Below, piece by piece: positions 52,077-60,964 of a stretch of 64,000 nt of DNA (position 1 is the stretch's first letter; every line of letters starts with the position of its first letter). The position numbers and the translations under genes are program-made. Location of the stretch: NCBI GenBank assembly GCA_038230835.1, contig JBBRMM010000009.1:62001-126000 (forward strand), read 5' to 3'. The notes under the pieces are model-generated. The model saw only the letters and a program-made list of their open reading frames with translations, was not told where the DNA came from and did no database searches. Origin of the DNA: DASUHT01 sp038230835 (GTDB lineage: Bacteria > Actinomycetota > Thermoleophilia > Gaiellales > JAICJC01).

Positions 52077-52640
52077 TCAGCGGCGGCTGGTCACCTGGAT
52101 CCGCGCCCAGCGAAGCGCCTGGGGAGCCACCGACCGGTCGCCCAGGCGGCGGACCTGCTGCAGTGCCCGTGCGCGAATCTCCCCAACTCCGCGGCGCGGC
52201 GGGCGGACGCGGGTGACCGGTGCCGGTGGGAGCGGCGGGTGAGGTCGCAGCGGGTGGGCGCACGTCGCGCAATACCGCCAGCGAAGATCCGAGGGGCGCT
52301 CGCACTCCGGGCACGGCACCTTCAGCCGCACGCCGCAGTGCGGGCAGACTGCGAACTCGGGTAGGACGTGGCCGTCGCACCCCGGGCAGCCACGCGTGGC
52401 GACGCTTTCGACCAGTCGAGTTGCGAGGACGCGCTCGCGCTCCTCGGCGATCGTCTCGGTCGGCCGTGCCAGCGCGTAGACGATCACGCCACCGACGAAG
52501 AAGAGCGCCGCAGCGGTGGTGGCGACGCCGATCAGCCATGGATCGGCCAGCCGGCTGCGGGCGTCGTTGAAGACCCAGACCGTGGCCGCCAGCCAGCAGG
52601 CTGCGAAGAAGAGCAGGAAGAATTCGAGGATCGTGATCAT
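52077..52640 (-). CDS. Membrane protein with double zinc ribbon
   Basis: 187 residues. Two N-terminal membrane segments (about 3-25 and 37-58) precede four CxxC knuckles: CPGCDG, CPHCGV, CPECE and CATCAH. These form a double zinc ribbon facing the cytoplasm. A basic helical tail follows. Similar proteins (DZR) are thought to bind nucleic acid or proteins. Function unknown. Confidence 0.78.
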   Translation of the reverse strand: MITILEFFLLFFAACWLAATVWVFNDARSRLADPWLIGVATTAAALFFVGGVIVYALARPTETIAEERERVLATRLVESVATRGCPGCDGHVLPEFAVCPHCGVRLKVPCPECERPSDLRWRYCATCAHPLRPHPPLPPAPVTRVRPPRRGVGEIRARALQQVRRLGDRSVAPQALRWARIQVTSRR

Positions 52641-52711
52641 GTTCGGGGATATGAGCCTTCGGGAGTGACGGCCCGATCCCTGCCCTCGAGCGCGAGTGGT
52701 GTGCGGCGACG

Positions 52712-53638
52712 TCAGCCAGCGGTGCGCCAGTTTCGGCGCAGCTCGTTGGCGTATCGCCGTCCGAGCCAGCCGGCCGCTTGAGGCAGCCAGTCGGCGAAGC
52801 CGGTGCGCCCGGTCGCGGGCGTGTGGGAGACCAGAAGTTCGGACGTGAGGGCGCCGAGCTCCTCGTTTGTGATCAGCACGTCTCGCAGCACAGGGCCGAG
52901 TGCGCGTCCGAGTGCGACGACCACCGTGGGCGGCAGGTGGAGCAGTCGCGCCCGGCCGTTGACGGCCGTTCGCAGGAGGGCGAGGAACTCGTCGAACGTG
53001 TACGTCTCCGGCCCGGCGGCATCTTCGGCTGAGGCGCCGCTGCGCTCGCCGGCGGCGATGGCGAGCTGTGCGACGTCACCCACGAACACGGGTTGCACGC
53101 GGTAGCGGCCGTCACCGGGAACGGCGTAGACCGGTAGGTGGCGGAGCAGCCAGGCCATGTTGTTGACGAGGATCTCCTCGTGCCCACCGAAGACGAGCGT
53201 GGGGCGGATCACGGCGTGCTCGGCGGTCGTCTCGGCCAGCGCTCGCTCGACCTCGGCCTTGCCGCGGAAGTACGCGAACGGCGAGTCGATCGCGGCGTTG
53301 GTGACCGACAGGTGGACGATCCTTCGCACCCCCGCTCGCCCAGCCGCCTGAAACAGGGTGCGGCTGTTCTCGACCGCCTGGCCGAACGTCGCCCCCTGGC
53401 GAGCGAAGCGGATCCAGTAGGTGTTGAATACCACCTCCGCACCGTCGAGCGATCGCACCAGCTGTTCGACGTCCCCGAACTGCAACTGCTCGCACCCGAC
53501 CACGCCGGCCAACGGGTGACCGGCCGGAGCGGGCCGCCGAGAGAGCGAGATCACCTCGAATCCGCGATCGAGCAGCTGCCGGGCGATCACGCCGCCGGTG
53601 TACGAGAACGCTCCGGTCACGACGGCTCGCCTGGTCAT
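52712..53638 (-). CDS. NAD(P)-binding NmrA/atypical SDR protein
   Basis: 308 residues, NDUFA9-like. The dinucleotide motif is VVTGAFSYTGGVIARQLL; downstream are FNTYWIRFA, VHLSVTNAA, YFRGKAEVERAL and IRPTLVFGG. The catalytic Tyr-Lys pair is YFRGK, partly kept. Such proteins modify sugars or quinones or act as redox sensors. ATG 53638 follows TACGAT (53650-53645) by 6 nt, a leaderless start. Confidence 0.85.
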   Translation of the reverse strand: MTRRAVVTGAFSYTGGVIARQLLDRGFEVISLSRRPAPAGHPLAGVVGCEQLQFGDVEQLVRSLDGAEVVFNTYWIRFARQGATFGQAVENSRTLFQAAGRAGVRRIVHLSVTNAAIDSPFAYFRGKAEVERALAETTAEHAVIRPTLVFGGHEEILVNNMAWLLRHLPVYAVPGDGRYRVQPVFVGDVAQLAIAAGERSGASAEDAAGPETYTFDEFLALLRTAVNGRARLLHLPPTVVVALGRALGPVLRDVLITNEELGALTSELLVSHTPATGRTGFADWLPQAAGWLGRRYANELRRNWRTAG

Positions 53639-53847
53639 CGGTCAATCGTACGCCGGACCGTTGGTGCCCGGCCCGGATACCAAGGAGGCACACGCGGTGG
53701 GTGGTAGGGCGGTGGACCCCGACCTGCTACGGTGGGTCGTTCAGGGGTTGCAGGTCGCGTGGCCGCGTCGCTGCATAAGAACGCCGCTCCCATTTTGCCT
53801 GCTGTCCCTCCATTGACGGCGTGGGAGCGTTGGGCAGGGAGGTTGAC

Positions 53848-55788
53848 GTGGAAGCCAGGAAGCGTGGTTTGACGTGGCGCGCGGGGTCGGTCGGCGCCAG
53901 GTGCCGATTGCTCGCGGGCTTTGGGTTGGCGGTTGGGGCTGTGCTGATGTTCGCGGGGTCGGCGACCGCCACGGTTCCGGGCACCAACGGGCCTATTTCG
54001 TTCGTGCGATATGTGCAGTGCAGCACGAACACGAACCTTTGGGGTGACCAGCTGTACAAGGTCAACCCGGATGGTTCAGGGTTCACGAACCTGTCGCAGA
54101 GCGTGTGCTCGGGTTACTCCGACCAGAATCCGAAGTGGTCGCCTGACGGATCGAAGGTCGCGTTTGTTCGGTGTTGCCAGGACGGGGTCGATCAGGTGTA
54201 CGTCATGAATGCGGATGGATCGCACCAGACGCAGTTGGGTAACGGTCTATTCGACGACTTCGGCCCGATCGCCTGGTCGCCGACCGGGAGTCGAATCGCG
54301 TTTATTCGCTCAGGGTCGATCTGGACCATGAACTCTGACGGTTCGAGTCCGGTTCAGGTGCCAAACACGAGCGATGTGGGGTCCTCGTATGGGATGTCTT
54401 GGTCGCCTGACGGCACGCGAATCGCCTTCAACGCATACGAGCCGAACTACGGTGAGCAAGACATCTACACCGTGGCTCCGACTGGCGCCAGTCGTTCCGA
54501 TCTGACGTACGGCTCTGGGTACGATTCGTATGGCGCGAGCGATTGGTCTCCCAGTGGTGCCCAGATTCTCACAACTCGCTTCTCGTGCAGTGCGTCGGAC
54601 GCATGGACAGTGAACGCGAACGGCTCAGGAGCCACCGACGTCACGTGCGGAGACACGACAACGAGTGACCACTTCTACCCCGCGTGGTCGCCAGACGGAA
54701 CAAAGATTGTCTTTGGCGACGGAACGGTGTACACGATGAACTCAAACGGATCGGGAGAATCGGCGATTGTAAGCGGCTTCAACCCGTCGTGGGGTGTCCC
54801 AGTCTCGCCGCCTCCTCCGCTCCTGCCTGGGGCGGTTTCGAACCTGAGCGGCGGTTACAACTCATCGACGCAGGTTGTGAGTCTGTTGTGGACAAACCCG
54901 TCTGCGACGTCGACCACGGGTGCTACTACTGGCGATGTCGTGCGGAGAGGGAACGTGAATGGTGCGTGTCCTTCGTCGTCGACCACTGGAGCTTCGATTG
55001 GTGGCACCGGTCTTCGGACGAGTGAGAGCGACTCGGTCTCTGGGTTGACCCAGGGGCTGTACTGCTACAGCGTGTTCGCCACGAACGCGGTCGGCGCGGG
55101 GCCAGTCAACACGGTCTCAGTCAACACCGGCAAAATACCGAACCCGCCGGGTGTGCCGCAGTATCATTTCTATCAGCCGTCGGGGTTGACGACGGGGTCG
55201 TCGCCGACGGTTTCTGAGCAGACAACGTGGACGCCCAGCTCGACCAGCGGCGTGACCTACACGCTGCAGGAGCAGGTGAACGGTGGCTCGTGGACGACGG
55301 TGCTTTCGGGAACGACCGCGCTTCAGTTCAAGACCCAGCTGGTGTCCAACACCAGCTACGCCTTCCGGGTGGAGGCCGTCGCCGGGTCGAACATGAGTGC
55401 ATTCGCCGCGAACACGCCGTTCGCGGTGTTGCCGTTCCAAGACAGCGCGCTGTCCTACTCGGGGACGTGGTCGCTGGGGAGCGTGTCGACGTTGTGGGGC
55501 GGCTCCGATCACTTCACGAAAGCCGCCGGCGCGAGCGCGTCACTGTCGTTTACCGGCCGTAACGTCGCCGTGATCGGGAGCATGGGCACCGGCAACGGGT
55601 CGGCAAAGGAGTACATCGACGGCGCGCTGGTCAAGACCATCAGCGAGAACGCCGGCTCGACGAAGTACCGCCAGGTGGTCGCGAAGTGGGGTTGGTCGAC
55701 ACCAGGGCCGCACACGATCAAGATGGTGAACGTCGCGACCTCCGGCCATCCCCGGTTCGACATCGACGGCATCGTCGTCTTCCAGTAG
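53848..55788 (+). CDS. Secreted PD40 propeller plus FN3-like repeats
   Basis: 646 residues. The signal peptide is followed by seven or so PD40 blades, e.g. NPKWSPDGSKVAFVRC, IAWSPTGSRIAFIRS and PAWSPDGTKIVFGDG. From about 325 two fibronectin III-like modules follow (GLTQGLYCYSVFATNAVG; LVSNTSYAFRVEAVAGS), then a C-terminal beta-sandwich (SLSFTGRNVAVIGSMGTGNG). This is an extracellular binding protein. GTG 53848 has AGGGAGG at 53836-53842. Codon use is visibly less GC-biased than in neighbouring genes, hinting at transfer. A hairpin follows. Confidence 0.82.
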   Translation: MEARKRGLTWRAGSVGARCRLLAGFGLAVGAVLMFAGSATATVPGTNGPISFVRYVQCSTNTNLWGDQLYKVNPDGSGFTNLSQSVCSGYSDQNPKWSPDGSKVAFVRCCQDGVDQVYVMNADGSHQTQLGNGLFDDFGPIAWSPTGSRIAFIRSGSIWTMNSDGSSPVQVPNTSDVGSSYGMSWSPDGTRIAFNAYEPNYGEQDIYTVAPTGASRSDLTYGSGYDSYGASDWSPSGAQILTTRFSCSASDAWTVNANGSGATDVTCGDTTTSDHFYPAWSPDGTKIVFGDGTVYTMNSNGSGESAIVSGFNPSWGVPVSPPPPLLPGAVSNLSGGYNSSTQVVSLLWTNPSATSTTGATTGDVVRRGNVNGACPSSSTTGASIGGTGLRTSESDSVSGLTQGLYCYSVFATNAVGAGPVNTVSVNTGKIPNPPGVPQYHFYQPSGLTTGSSPTVSEQTTWTPSSTSGVTYTLQEQVNGGSWTTVLSGTTALQFKTQLVSNTSYAFRVEAVAGSNMSAFAANTPFAVLPFQDSALSYSGTWSLGSVSTLWGGSDHFTKAAGASASLSFTGRNVAVIGSMGTGNGSAKEYIDGALVKTISENAGSTKYRQVVAKWGWSTPGPHTIKMVNVATSGHPRFDIDGIVVFQ

Positions 55789-55795
55789 CCACAAC

Positions 55796-55835
55796 GCAGA
55801 CGAGGGGGCGGCGTTTGGGCCTCCCCCTCGTCTGC
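55796..55835. terminator. Perfect 13-bp hairpin
   Basis: Arms 55796-55808 and 55823-55835 match fully with a 14-nt loop, just after the propeller gene's stop. Confidence 0.7.
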
Positions 55836-55857
55836 AGAGCAGCGAGAAGGGACGATC

Positions 55858-56735
55858 GTGATCCGCTCACGCCTTGTGATGGCCGTGCTGGCCACGACCG
55901 TGGGAGTGGTCGCCACCCCCAACCGCATTACCGGCAGCGACGGGTGACTGGCCTCAGTATCTGCATGGGCCGCAGCATTCCTCGATGAGCCTGACGACGG
56001 CGTTTACGACTGCGAACGCTGCCCAGACGCACCAGCTTTGGCATTTCAGTCCGCCCGTGGTCAGCGGGAAGCCGGCGCCGAAGCTGGAAGCCAGCCCGAC
56101 GGTTGTTGGTGGGAAGGTGTACGTCGGGGTACCCGGAGCTTGCCGCGCCTCTAGCCTGACCAGCGAGTCCGGAGAGGTGAACCAGCGAGTTGGAGTCGCC
56201 GACCTGGTCACCGGCGGGGCAGGCGTTGATGGTCGGGTCGCCCCTGGACGAGCGGGTTGTCGCAGCCTGAGGTCGAAGCGTTCAGCGCATACAGGTAGCG
56301 CGCGCCAGCTCGGGCGCGCGGGTCTTTTACGCGCTGAACGCGTCCACGGGTGTGGTGGTGTGGAGGCGTTCGTTGGATGTGCAGCCGAAGTTGACGTGCG
56401 GTGCGAGTGATCGGCGGCGGCCAGGACTCGGACTTCGGGTCGTCCCCGACCCTGTTCGGCGCCGGCACGTCCCCTCCGGACGTTGGAGCCCGCAACAAGA
56501 ACGCGCCGTCATGGGCGTCCCCTCGCTCGACGCTGCGGGCGTGATCGCCGCGGCCACCTACACCGGCTGCACGACGCTGGGTACATCCGCGTCGTACCTG
56601 CTCAACGCCACGACGGGGACTGTCCTCAAGACGATCTCGCTTGGCGGGTCGCGGATCTTCGGCCAACCCGTCTACGCCGGCACCAAACTCTACGTCGCCA
56701 GCGAATCAAAGGGCCTCTACGCGTTCGCTCCTTGA
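55858..56735 (+). pseudogene. Scrambled PQQ-type beta-propeller gene
   Basis: GTG 55858 has AGAAGGGA upstream and starts a signal peptide, but the frame stops at 55947. In the next frame DWPQYLHGPQHSS and ASPTVVGGKVYVGV follow (55946-56137), the conserved family N-terminus. From about 56130 to 56310 recognisable pieces read on the minus strand: LEARQAPGT, NACPAGDQVGD and GARYLYALNAST. At 56312 the plus strand resumes with GARVFYALNASTGVVVWRRS, then in another frame DFGSSPTLFGAGT and finally LLNATTGTVLKTISLGG to the stop at 56735. So one block is inverted and others are deleted. Intact relatives of about 500 residues are known from actinobacteria (memory). Confidence 0.75.
56274..56346. repeat. 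Head-to-head copies of the GAR-YALNAST blade motif
   Basis: The minus strand of 56274-56308 and the plus strand of 56312-56346 both encode the blade motif GAR(Y/V)(L/F)YALNAST. They form an imperfect inverted repeat centred at about 56310, marking one junction of the inversion. Confidence 0.65.
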
Positions 56736-56785
56736 GTTGGAACACGGAGTAGGCTGACCGGGACACCCCACCCCAGGAGGATGGC

Positions 56786-57694
56786 ATGAGCACAGTCTCG
56801 CTCCCCGCCGGACGAACGGCGTCGTATGAGGCGATCGGCCAGGGCGAGCCGCTGCTGATGTTCATGGGCGGCCCGGGCCTCGCGGCGGAGTTCCTGCGCG
56901 ACGACGCGGAACTGCTCGCGGATCGATTCCGGACGTTTCTGATCGACGCGCACGGATCGGGTGGATCGTCGCCGCCGGCCGACCCGTCGCAGTACGACCA
57001 CCTCGGCCATGCGGCGTTCTACGACGAGGTGCGCCAGGCTCTGGGCCTCGATCAGGTGAGCGTGCACGGCGTCAGCTTCGGCGGGACGGTCGCACTCACG
57101 TACGCCTCGCGGTATCCACGGCGCACGGTGCGTTGCCTGGCGGTGAGCGCGTTCGGCCTCGGCGGGGAGGCCGACGAGGCGGAGGGCGGGGCGGCGGCCG
57201 CGGAGATGGAGCAGATGCTTGCCCGTCACGCCGATCAGCCGTGGTACCCCACTGCCCGCGCGGCGTGGGACGGGTGGACGGAGCGGGTGCTGGCCACCGA
57301 CGACCCGGCCGAGCTCGAGCGCATGTTCGGCGAAGTGCTCCCGCTCTACTGTGCGCACCCCGACCGTCCCGACGTCGCCGCGGGCCTCGCACGGCTCCGC
57401 GACCGGGTGAGGATCGACGCGTCTGCCATGAAGGCCTGGGAGGGTGGGATCTTCCAGACCATCGATCTTCGCCCGCTGCTGCCGACCATCGCCTGCCCGA
57501 CGCTGGTTCTGTGCGGCGAGCTCGACCTGATCTGCGGGCCGGCTCAAGCTCGGCCGATCGCCGCGGCTGTCGCCGAGGCTCAGCTCGTTGCGATCCCCGA
57601 TTGCGGCCACTTTCTGAGCGTGGAATGCCACGCCGAATACCGCGACGCAATGCTCGACTTCAGCGCGCGCACCGCCGCCGGCACGACGGCCTGA
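56786..57694 (+). CDS. Alpha/beta hydrolase, proline iminopeptidase-like
   Basis: 302 residues. LLMFMGGPGLAAEFL carries the GGPG oxyanion motif of prolyl-peptidase relatives; the nucleophile lies in HGVSFGGTVAL, the acid in CGELDLI and the His in PDCGHFLSVE. It also has IDAHGSGGSS. So it is a likely active hydrolase of S33 type. ATG 56786 has AGGAGG at 56775-56780. Substrate not known. Confidence 0.87.
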   Translation: MSTVSLPAGRTASYEAIGQGEPLLMFMGGPGLAAEFLRDDAELLADRFRTFLIDAHGSGGSSPPADPSQYDHLGHAAFYDEVRQALGLDQVSVHGVSFGGTVALTYASRYPRRTVRCLAVSAFGLGGEADEAEGGAAAAEMEQMLARHADQPWYPTARAAWDGWTERVLATDDPAELERMFGEVLPLYCAHPDRPDVAAGLARLRDRVRIDASAMKAWEGGIFQTIDLRPLLPTIACPTLVLCGELDLICGPAQARPIAAAVAEAQLVAIPDCGHFLSVECHAEYRDAMLDFSARTAAGTTA

Positions 57695-57799
57695 CCTTCC
57701 GACGGTCAGGTTCTCACGAGGCCGAAGAGCCGCTCATTCCCCTGCGACCGTATCGCGTGTCGAGCCCGGCCGCAGGGCGGCGCCCGATATCCTCAACCG

Positions 57800-58141
57800 G
57801 TGAGGATCGTGCCCGTCGTCCAAGGCAACGAGCAGCTCGTGTTCACCGCGGACCTGTTCGACGCGCCGCCGACCGAGGCGTGGACCGCGAAGTTCCTGGC
57901 TAGCGACGGCCACCATCTGCTCGTTGCCGTCGACGACAAGGGTGACTCGATCGGCTTCGTCAGCGGTCGCGGTGTCGCCAAGGCGCTCGTCGCAGCGTTG
58001 GCGGACGTCGCTCGCAGCCGGGGCTGCTATGGCATGTGGGTGGCCACCGAGCCCGACAACTCGGCTGCCCTCGCTACGTATCGCGCCGCGGGCGCCGCGC
58101 CCCCCGAATCCAGCGTCATCTTCAGCTGGACGTTCGGATGA
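57800..58141 (+). CDS. GNAT acetyltransferase with internal deletion
   Basis: 113 residues. N-terminal and C-terminal parts look like AAC(3)-I-type GNATs (GDSIGFVSG; ALVAALADVARSRGCYGMWV; TEPDNSAALATYRAAGA). But GFVSG joins directly to RGVAKALVAAL: the usual 25 or so residues with the strand before the acetyl-CoA loop are absent, in frame. It is probably inactive. GTG 57800 follows TATCCT (57788-57793) by 6 nt. Confidence 0.7.
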   Translation: MRIVPVVQGNEQLVFTADLFDAPPTEAWTAKFLASDGHHLLVAVDDKGDSIGFVSGRGVAKALVAALADVARSRGCYGMWVATEPDNSAALATYRAAGAAPPESSVIFSWTFG

Positions 58142-58164
58142 TGTCGGCGTTCTGGTGTCGGCGG

Positions 58165-58185
58165 CTCACCGCGGCGTGCGGTGAG
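58165..58185. terminator. 8-bp GC-rich hairpin
   Basis: CTCACCGC (58165-58172) and GCGGTGAG (58178-58185) pair perfectly around 5 nt, between the GNAT and the convergent methyltransferase gene. Confidence 0.5.
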
Positions 58186-58200
58186 GGCAGTGATTGCGGG

Positions 58201-58785
58201 TCAGCGGTAGGCTGGATACTGCCGGCCGCGCGGCGCGACCGCCGGGTCTGCCTCTGATCCCCACGACGTCCAGTCGGCGCGCGGATAGCGAGCGAACAGC
58301 TCCAGGTACGGGCCGGGGGAGCAGCGCTCGATCAACGGGTACAGCTCGTCCGGCTTGCGCGAGTGCTCGCGCTTGCGAGTGGGGAGGAGGTTGACCTCGC
58401 GTCGGCCGGGCGGGAGCGTCCGCAACGACCCGCGGACGCCGAACAGCACGAGCTCCGTGACGTTGCGGAAGTAGAACCCGACCCCGCGCCCATCGGAGCC
58501 GCCGTCCTTGCGCACCTTGTGCCACACGAGGTTGGTCTTGTAGGCGAACCCCCACGCGTCCAGCACCCGCAGCCCATCGGCGAGCAGCGCGTTCGGAACC
58601 CACAGGTAGCAATGGCTCGGAACATCGGCGATCTCTCGCACGGGAAGCGCGGCGATCTCGTCCACGGCCATCGTGTCGTACCGATCCAGCCGGCGATGTT
58701 CGGGCGCGACCTTCCCGGTGCGGTTGATGAAACGCCAGGGTGGGTCGGCCAGAATCGTGGAGTATGGGCCGGCAGGCAGGGCCAC
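58201..58785 (-). CDS. MT-A70-family adenine methyltransferase
   Basis: 194 residues. The catalytic motif is ADPPWRF; supporting text is RYDTMAVDEIAALPV, HCYLWVPNALLADGL and WGFAYKTNLVWHKV, with FRNVTELVLFGVRG and REHSRKPDELYPLIE. This is the full core of bacterial MT-A70 N6-adenine methyltransferases, often from phages. No restriction enzyme is nearby. GTG 58785 follows TACGGT (58797-58792) by 6 nt, so it is leaderless. Confidence 0.9.
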   Translation of the reverse strand: MALPAGPYSTILADPPWRFINRTGKVAPEHRRLDRYDTMAVDEIAALPVREIADVPSHCYLWVPNALLADGLRVLDAWGFAYKTNLVWHKVRKDGGSDGRGVGFYFRNVTELVLFGVRGSLRTLPPGRREVNLLPTRKREHSRKPDELYPLIERCSPGPYLELFARYPRADWTSWGSEADPAVAPRGRQYPAYR

Positions 58786-59036
58786 CGCAAAACCGTACTC
58801 CGGTCGCCGGACGGTCAGAACCCGTCCGGGCGCCGTGCACCGTCAGCAGAAGGGGCACTCGCGCTGTAACACGCGGACGTTGCCAACCGATTCTACGAGT
58901 ACGGCGGGTAACTCGGCCGGCGACCTGTCCATCCCTCACAAGGCCACCGGTCGCCGGCCGGGCGCCGTGAGCCTGCCACGGGACGAACACTCTGCCCATC
59001 GCCGTGGGCGCGCCGCCACCCATCAACCGTCAGGTG

Positions 59037-59168
59037 TCACCACTTATCCTGGCGGTGCGTGGAGTGCGTCCGGTCCGCTGTGAGCCAAACCAGCGCCACG
59101 ACGCCGAGACATCCGAGGATGAACACCGCGCCGACGACCGCAAGTACGAACTCGACTATCGAGGCCAT
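59037..59168 (-). CDS. Possible 43-residue membrane protein
   Basis: ATG 59168 opens 43 codons: a short acidic start, one long hydrophobic helix (VEFVLAVVGAVFILGCLG then VVALVWLTA) and a charged tail (DRTHSTHRQDKW). GGTGAGG lies just upstream. The pattern is that of a genuine single-pass small protein. No homolog is known to me. Confidence 0.45.
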   Translation of the reverse strand: MASIVEFVLAVVGAVFILGCLGVVALVWLTADRTHSTHRQDKW

Positions 59169-59392
59169 AACCTCACCACGCCACGGTGGTGGCTACCTGT
59201 CAATCCCTCGTAACCGAACGCTTACACCAGTCATCGGCTTGGCTAACTCGTCGCCCACCTTGTAAACCGCCCGATTTCCAGGCTTTTCCTGCGAACGAAT
59301 CTGCTCGTTATGGTTTTGTCGGAATGGTCGATCTTCAACACTGACGCTCTTCCGGGGGCCACACCTGCACGACAGGGGGACCGGGGGACGAA

Positions 59393-59515
59393 TCAGTCGG
59401 AGAACTCGGCCTCGGCGATCACCTCGTCACAGCCATCTCGCGGTCGTGACCTGTTTACGAGGCCGATGTGACCGCACAGGTCGCACTGGCCTTTCTCAAT
59501 GCTCTGGAGAGTCAT
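59393..59515 (-). CDS. Possible 40-residue zinc-knuckle protein
   Basis: ATG 59515 gives 40 residues with QCDLCGHIGLVNRS and an acidic end. One CxxC and a later Cys could bind zinc. There is no clear ribosome site, so this is weak; the longer frame to 59644 is antisense to the next gene's start. Confidence 0.3.
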   Translation of the reverse strand: MTLQSIEKGQCDLCGHIGLVNRSRPRDGCDEVIAEAEFSD

Positions 59516-59634
59516 CGGCGGACGCCGTTGGAAGATCGATCGCACCTGGCTGTGTGTTGTGACCGCGCGTTTCGGATCACCGGGATTCCTGGTATCCTCG
59601 GCGGTGGCTTCAACTGACGAGCAGGGGGTGCGGC

Positions 59635-60714
59635 ATGGGTACACGCGTTTGTGGGTTGCTGGCTGTGGTGGCGACCGTGCTGGCGATGTCCGTGGCCCCG
59701 GCAGGGGCGAGCGTGAAACCGTTCACTGTGGTGGGCTCGGCTCCGAACCATTCCGGAACGACGATCCCCTACTTCACCAGCTCGTTTAGCTACGGCGGGA
59801 CGACCTACCCCTACACGATGGTGGGCACGAGCCCGTTTGGCGCCGGCGCCTCGACGACGGTCCCCAACGAGGTGATTCCGCTGCGGATCGTGTTCGCCGA
59901 CGGCACCGTGTTCGACGCGACCGACATCGTTCACGCGGCGCTGCGCTCCCCGATGTGGCGGCGAGCCTCCTACCTTTCCGGATCGACCCAGTACGGCGAT
60001 GCGATCCAGCGGGCCGAGTTCTGGTCGGTCATCCAGCCTGGGTACCACGTGCTGCTGGGGCGGCCCGCGGTACTGCCGACGGTGACCATCGACGTCCCGG
60101 CCAATCAGGGCACGGTGGAGCCGGCGGGGACGACGTTCGGCACTCACGTGGCGGTGAAGACGATCGGGCTCGTGAACTTCAGCTGGTTCATCGACCGCTA
60201 CGACCAGACCATCAACTCGCTTCACCTCAGCGCCCGCACGCTTCCTATCCTGCTGACTCACGACGTCTTTCTCGATATCAAGACACCGGCGGCCTGCTGC
60301 GTGGGCGGGTTCCACTCGACGACCGCCTCCCGCTCTGGTAACGGCACGCGGCAGGTGCAGACGGCGATTTTCGCCGACTACGGCTCGCAGAATGCGATCC
60401 GCCACGTCGGAGAGACGTCGAATCCGTTCGCCGAGGACATCAATGCGCTGTCGCACGAGGTGTCCGAGTGGATGAACGACCCGTTCGGCGCCAACGTCGT
60501 GCCCGCCTGGCAATCCCCGATCGCACCCCAATACGGCTGCAGCAACGCGCTGGAGGTGGGCGACCCGCTGGTCGGGGTGGCGTTTGCGGTTAACGGCTAT
60601 CACCCCCAGGACGAGGCGTTCTTCTCGTGGTTCGCCCGCCAGACGCCGTCGATCGGGATCCTCGGGCGCTACACCTACCTGGGAACGTTCACAGGCCCGT
60701 CACCATCGTGCTAG
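59635..60714 (+). CDS. Secreted protein with HEVSEW motif
   Basis: 359 residues with a signal peptide (LLAVVATVLAMSVAPAGA). The body is beta-rich; near 280 lies DINALSHEVSEWMNDPFG. An HExxE-type motif in this setting, followed by W-x-N-D-P, occurs in putative extracellular zinc proteins, but the usual HExxH is not met. CCVGGFHSTTA and YGCSNALEVGDPL supply Cys. Function unknown; a metallopeptidase relative is possible. Confidence 0.6.
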   Translation: MGTRVCGLLAVVATVLAMSVAPAGASVKPFTVVGSAPNHSGTTIPYFTSSFSYGGTTYPYTMVGTSPFGAGASTTVPNEVIPLRIVFADGTVFDATDIVHAALRSPMWRRASYLSGSTQYGDAIQRAEFWSVIQPGYHVLLGRPAVLPTVTIDVPANQGTVEPAGTTFGTHVAVKTIGLVNFSWFIDRYDQTINSLHLSARTLPILLTHDVFLDIKTPAACCVGGFHSTTASRSGNGTRQVQTAIFADYGSQNAIRHVGETSNPFAEDINALSHEVSEWMNDPFGANVVPAWQSPIAPQYGCSNALEVGDPLVGVAFAVNGYHPQDEAFFSWFARQTPSIGILGRYTYLGTFTGPSPSC

Positions 60715-60964
60715 GGCCCTCAGATGACGCCTTCGCGGCGACTGGCTCAAGGACGGTGACATTCGGCCTCGGGTCCTCCCCACACGTTTGACGGCGCCGT
60801 GCTAGCGGATGGACCATCACCACGAGGTGGTGAGCTTTGCTGATCGGCACTGATGAGCGCGGAGGCGGACGTGATTTGCGGCGCGGCGTCTGGGGAGCGC
60901 TCGCCCGAGCGCGGCAATGCGCGCAACGGGTATCGCGCCGGGAGTGGGACACCGGAACACTGCA

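Larger units (their letters stand above)
58786..59634. other. Gene-poor stretch with two possible small genes
   Basis: About 850 bp. 58798-59036 and 59169-59392 show no gene I can support. Two short minus-strand frames (59037-59168 and 59393-59515) are listed separately. Composition near 59200-59330 is AT-richer than average. TATCCT at about 59591-59596 is a possible -10 for the secreted protein at 59635. Confidence 0.5.
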
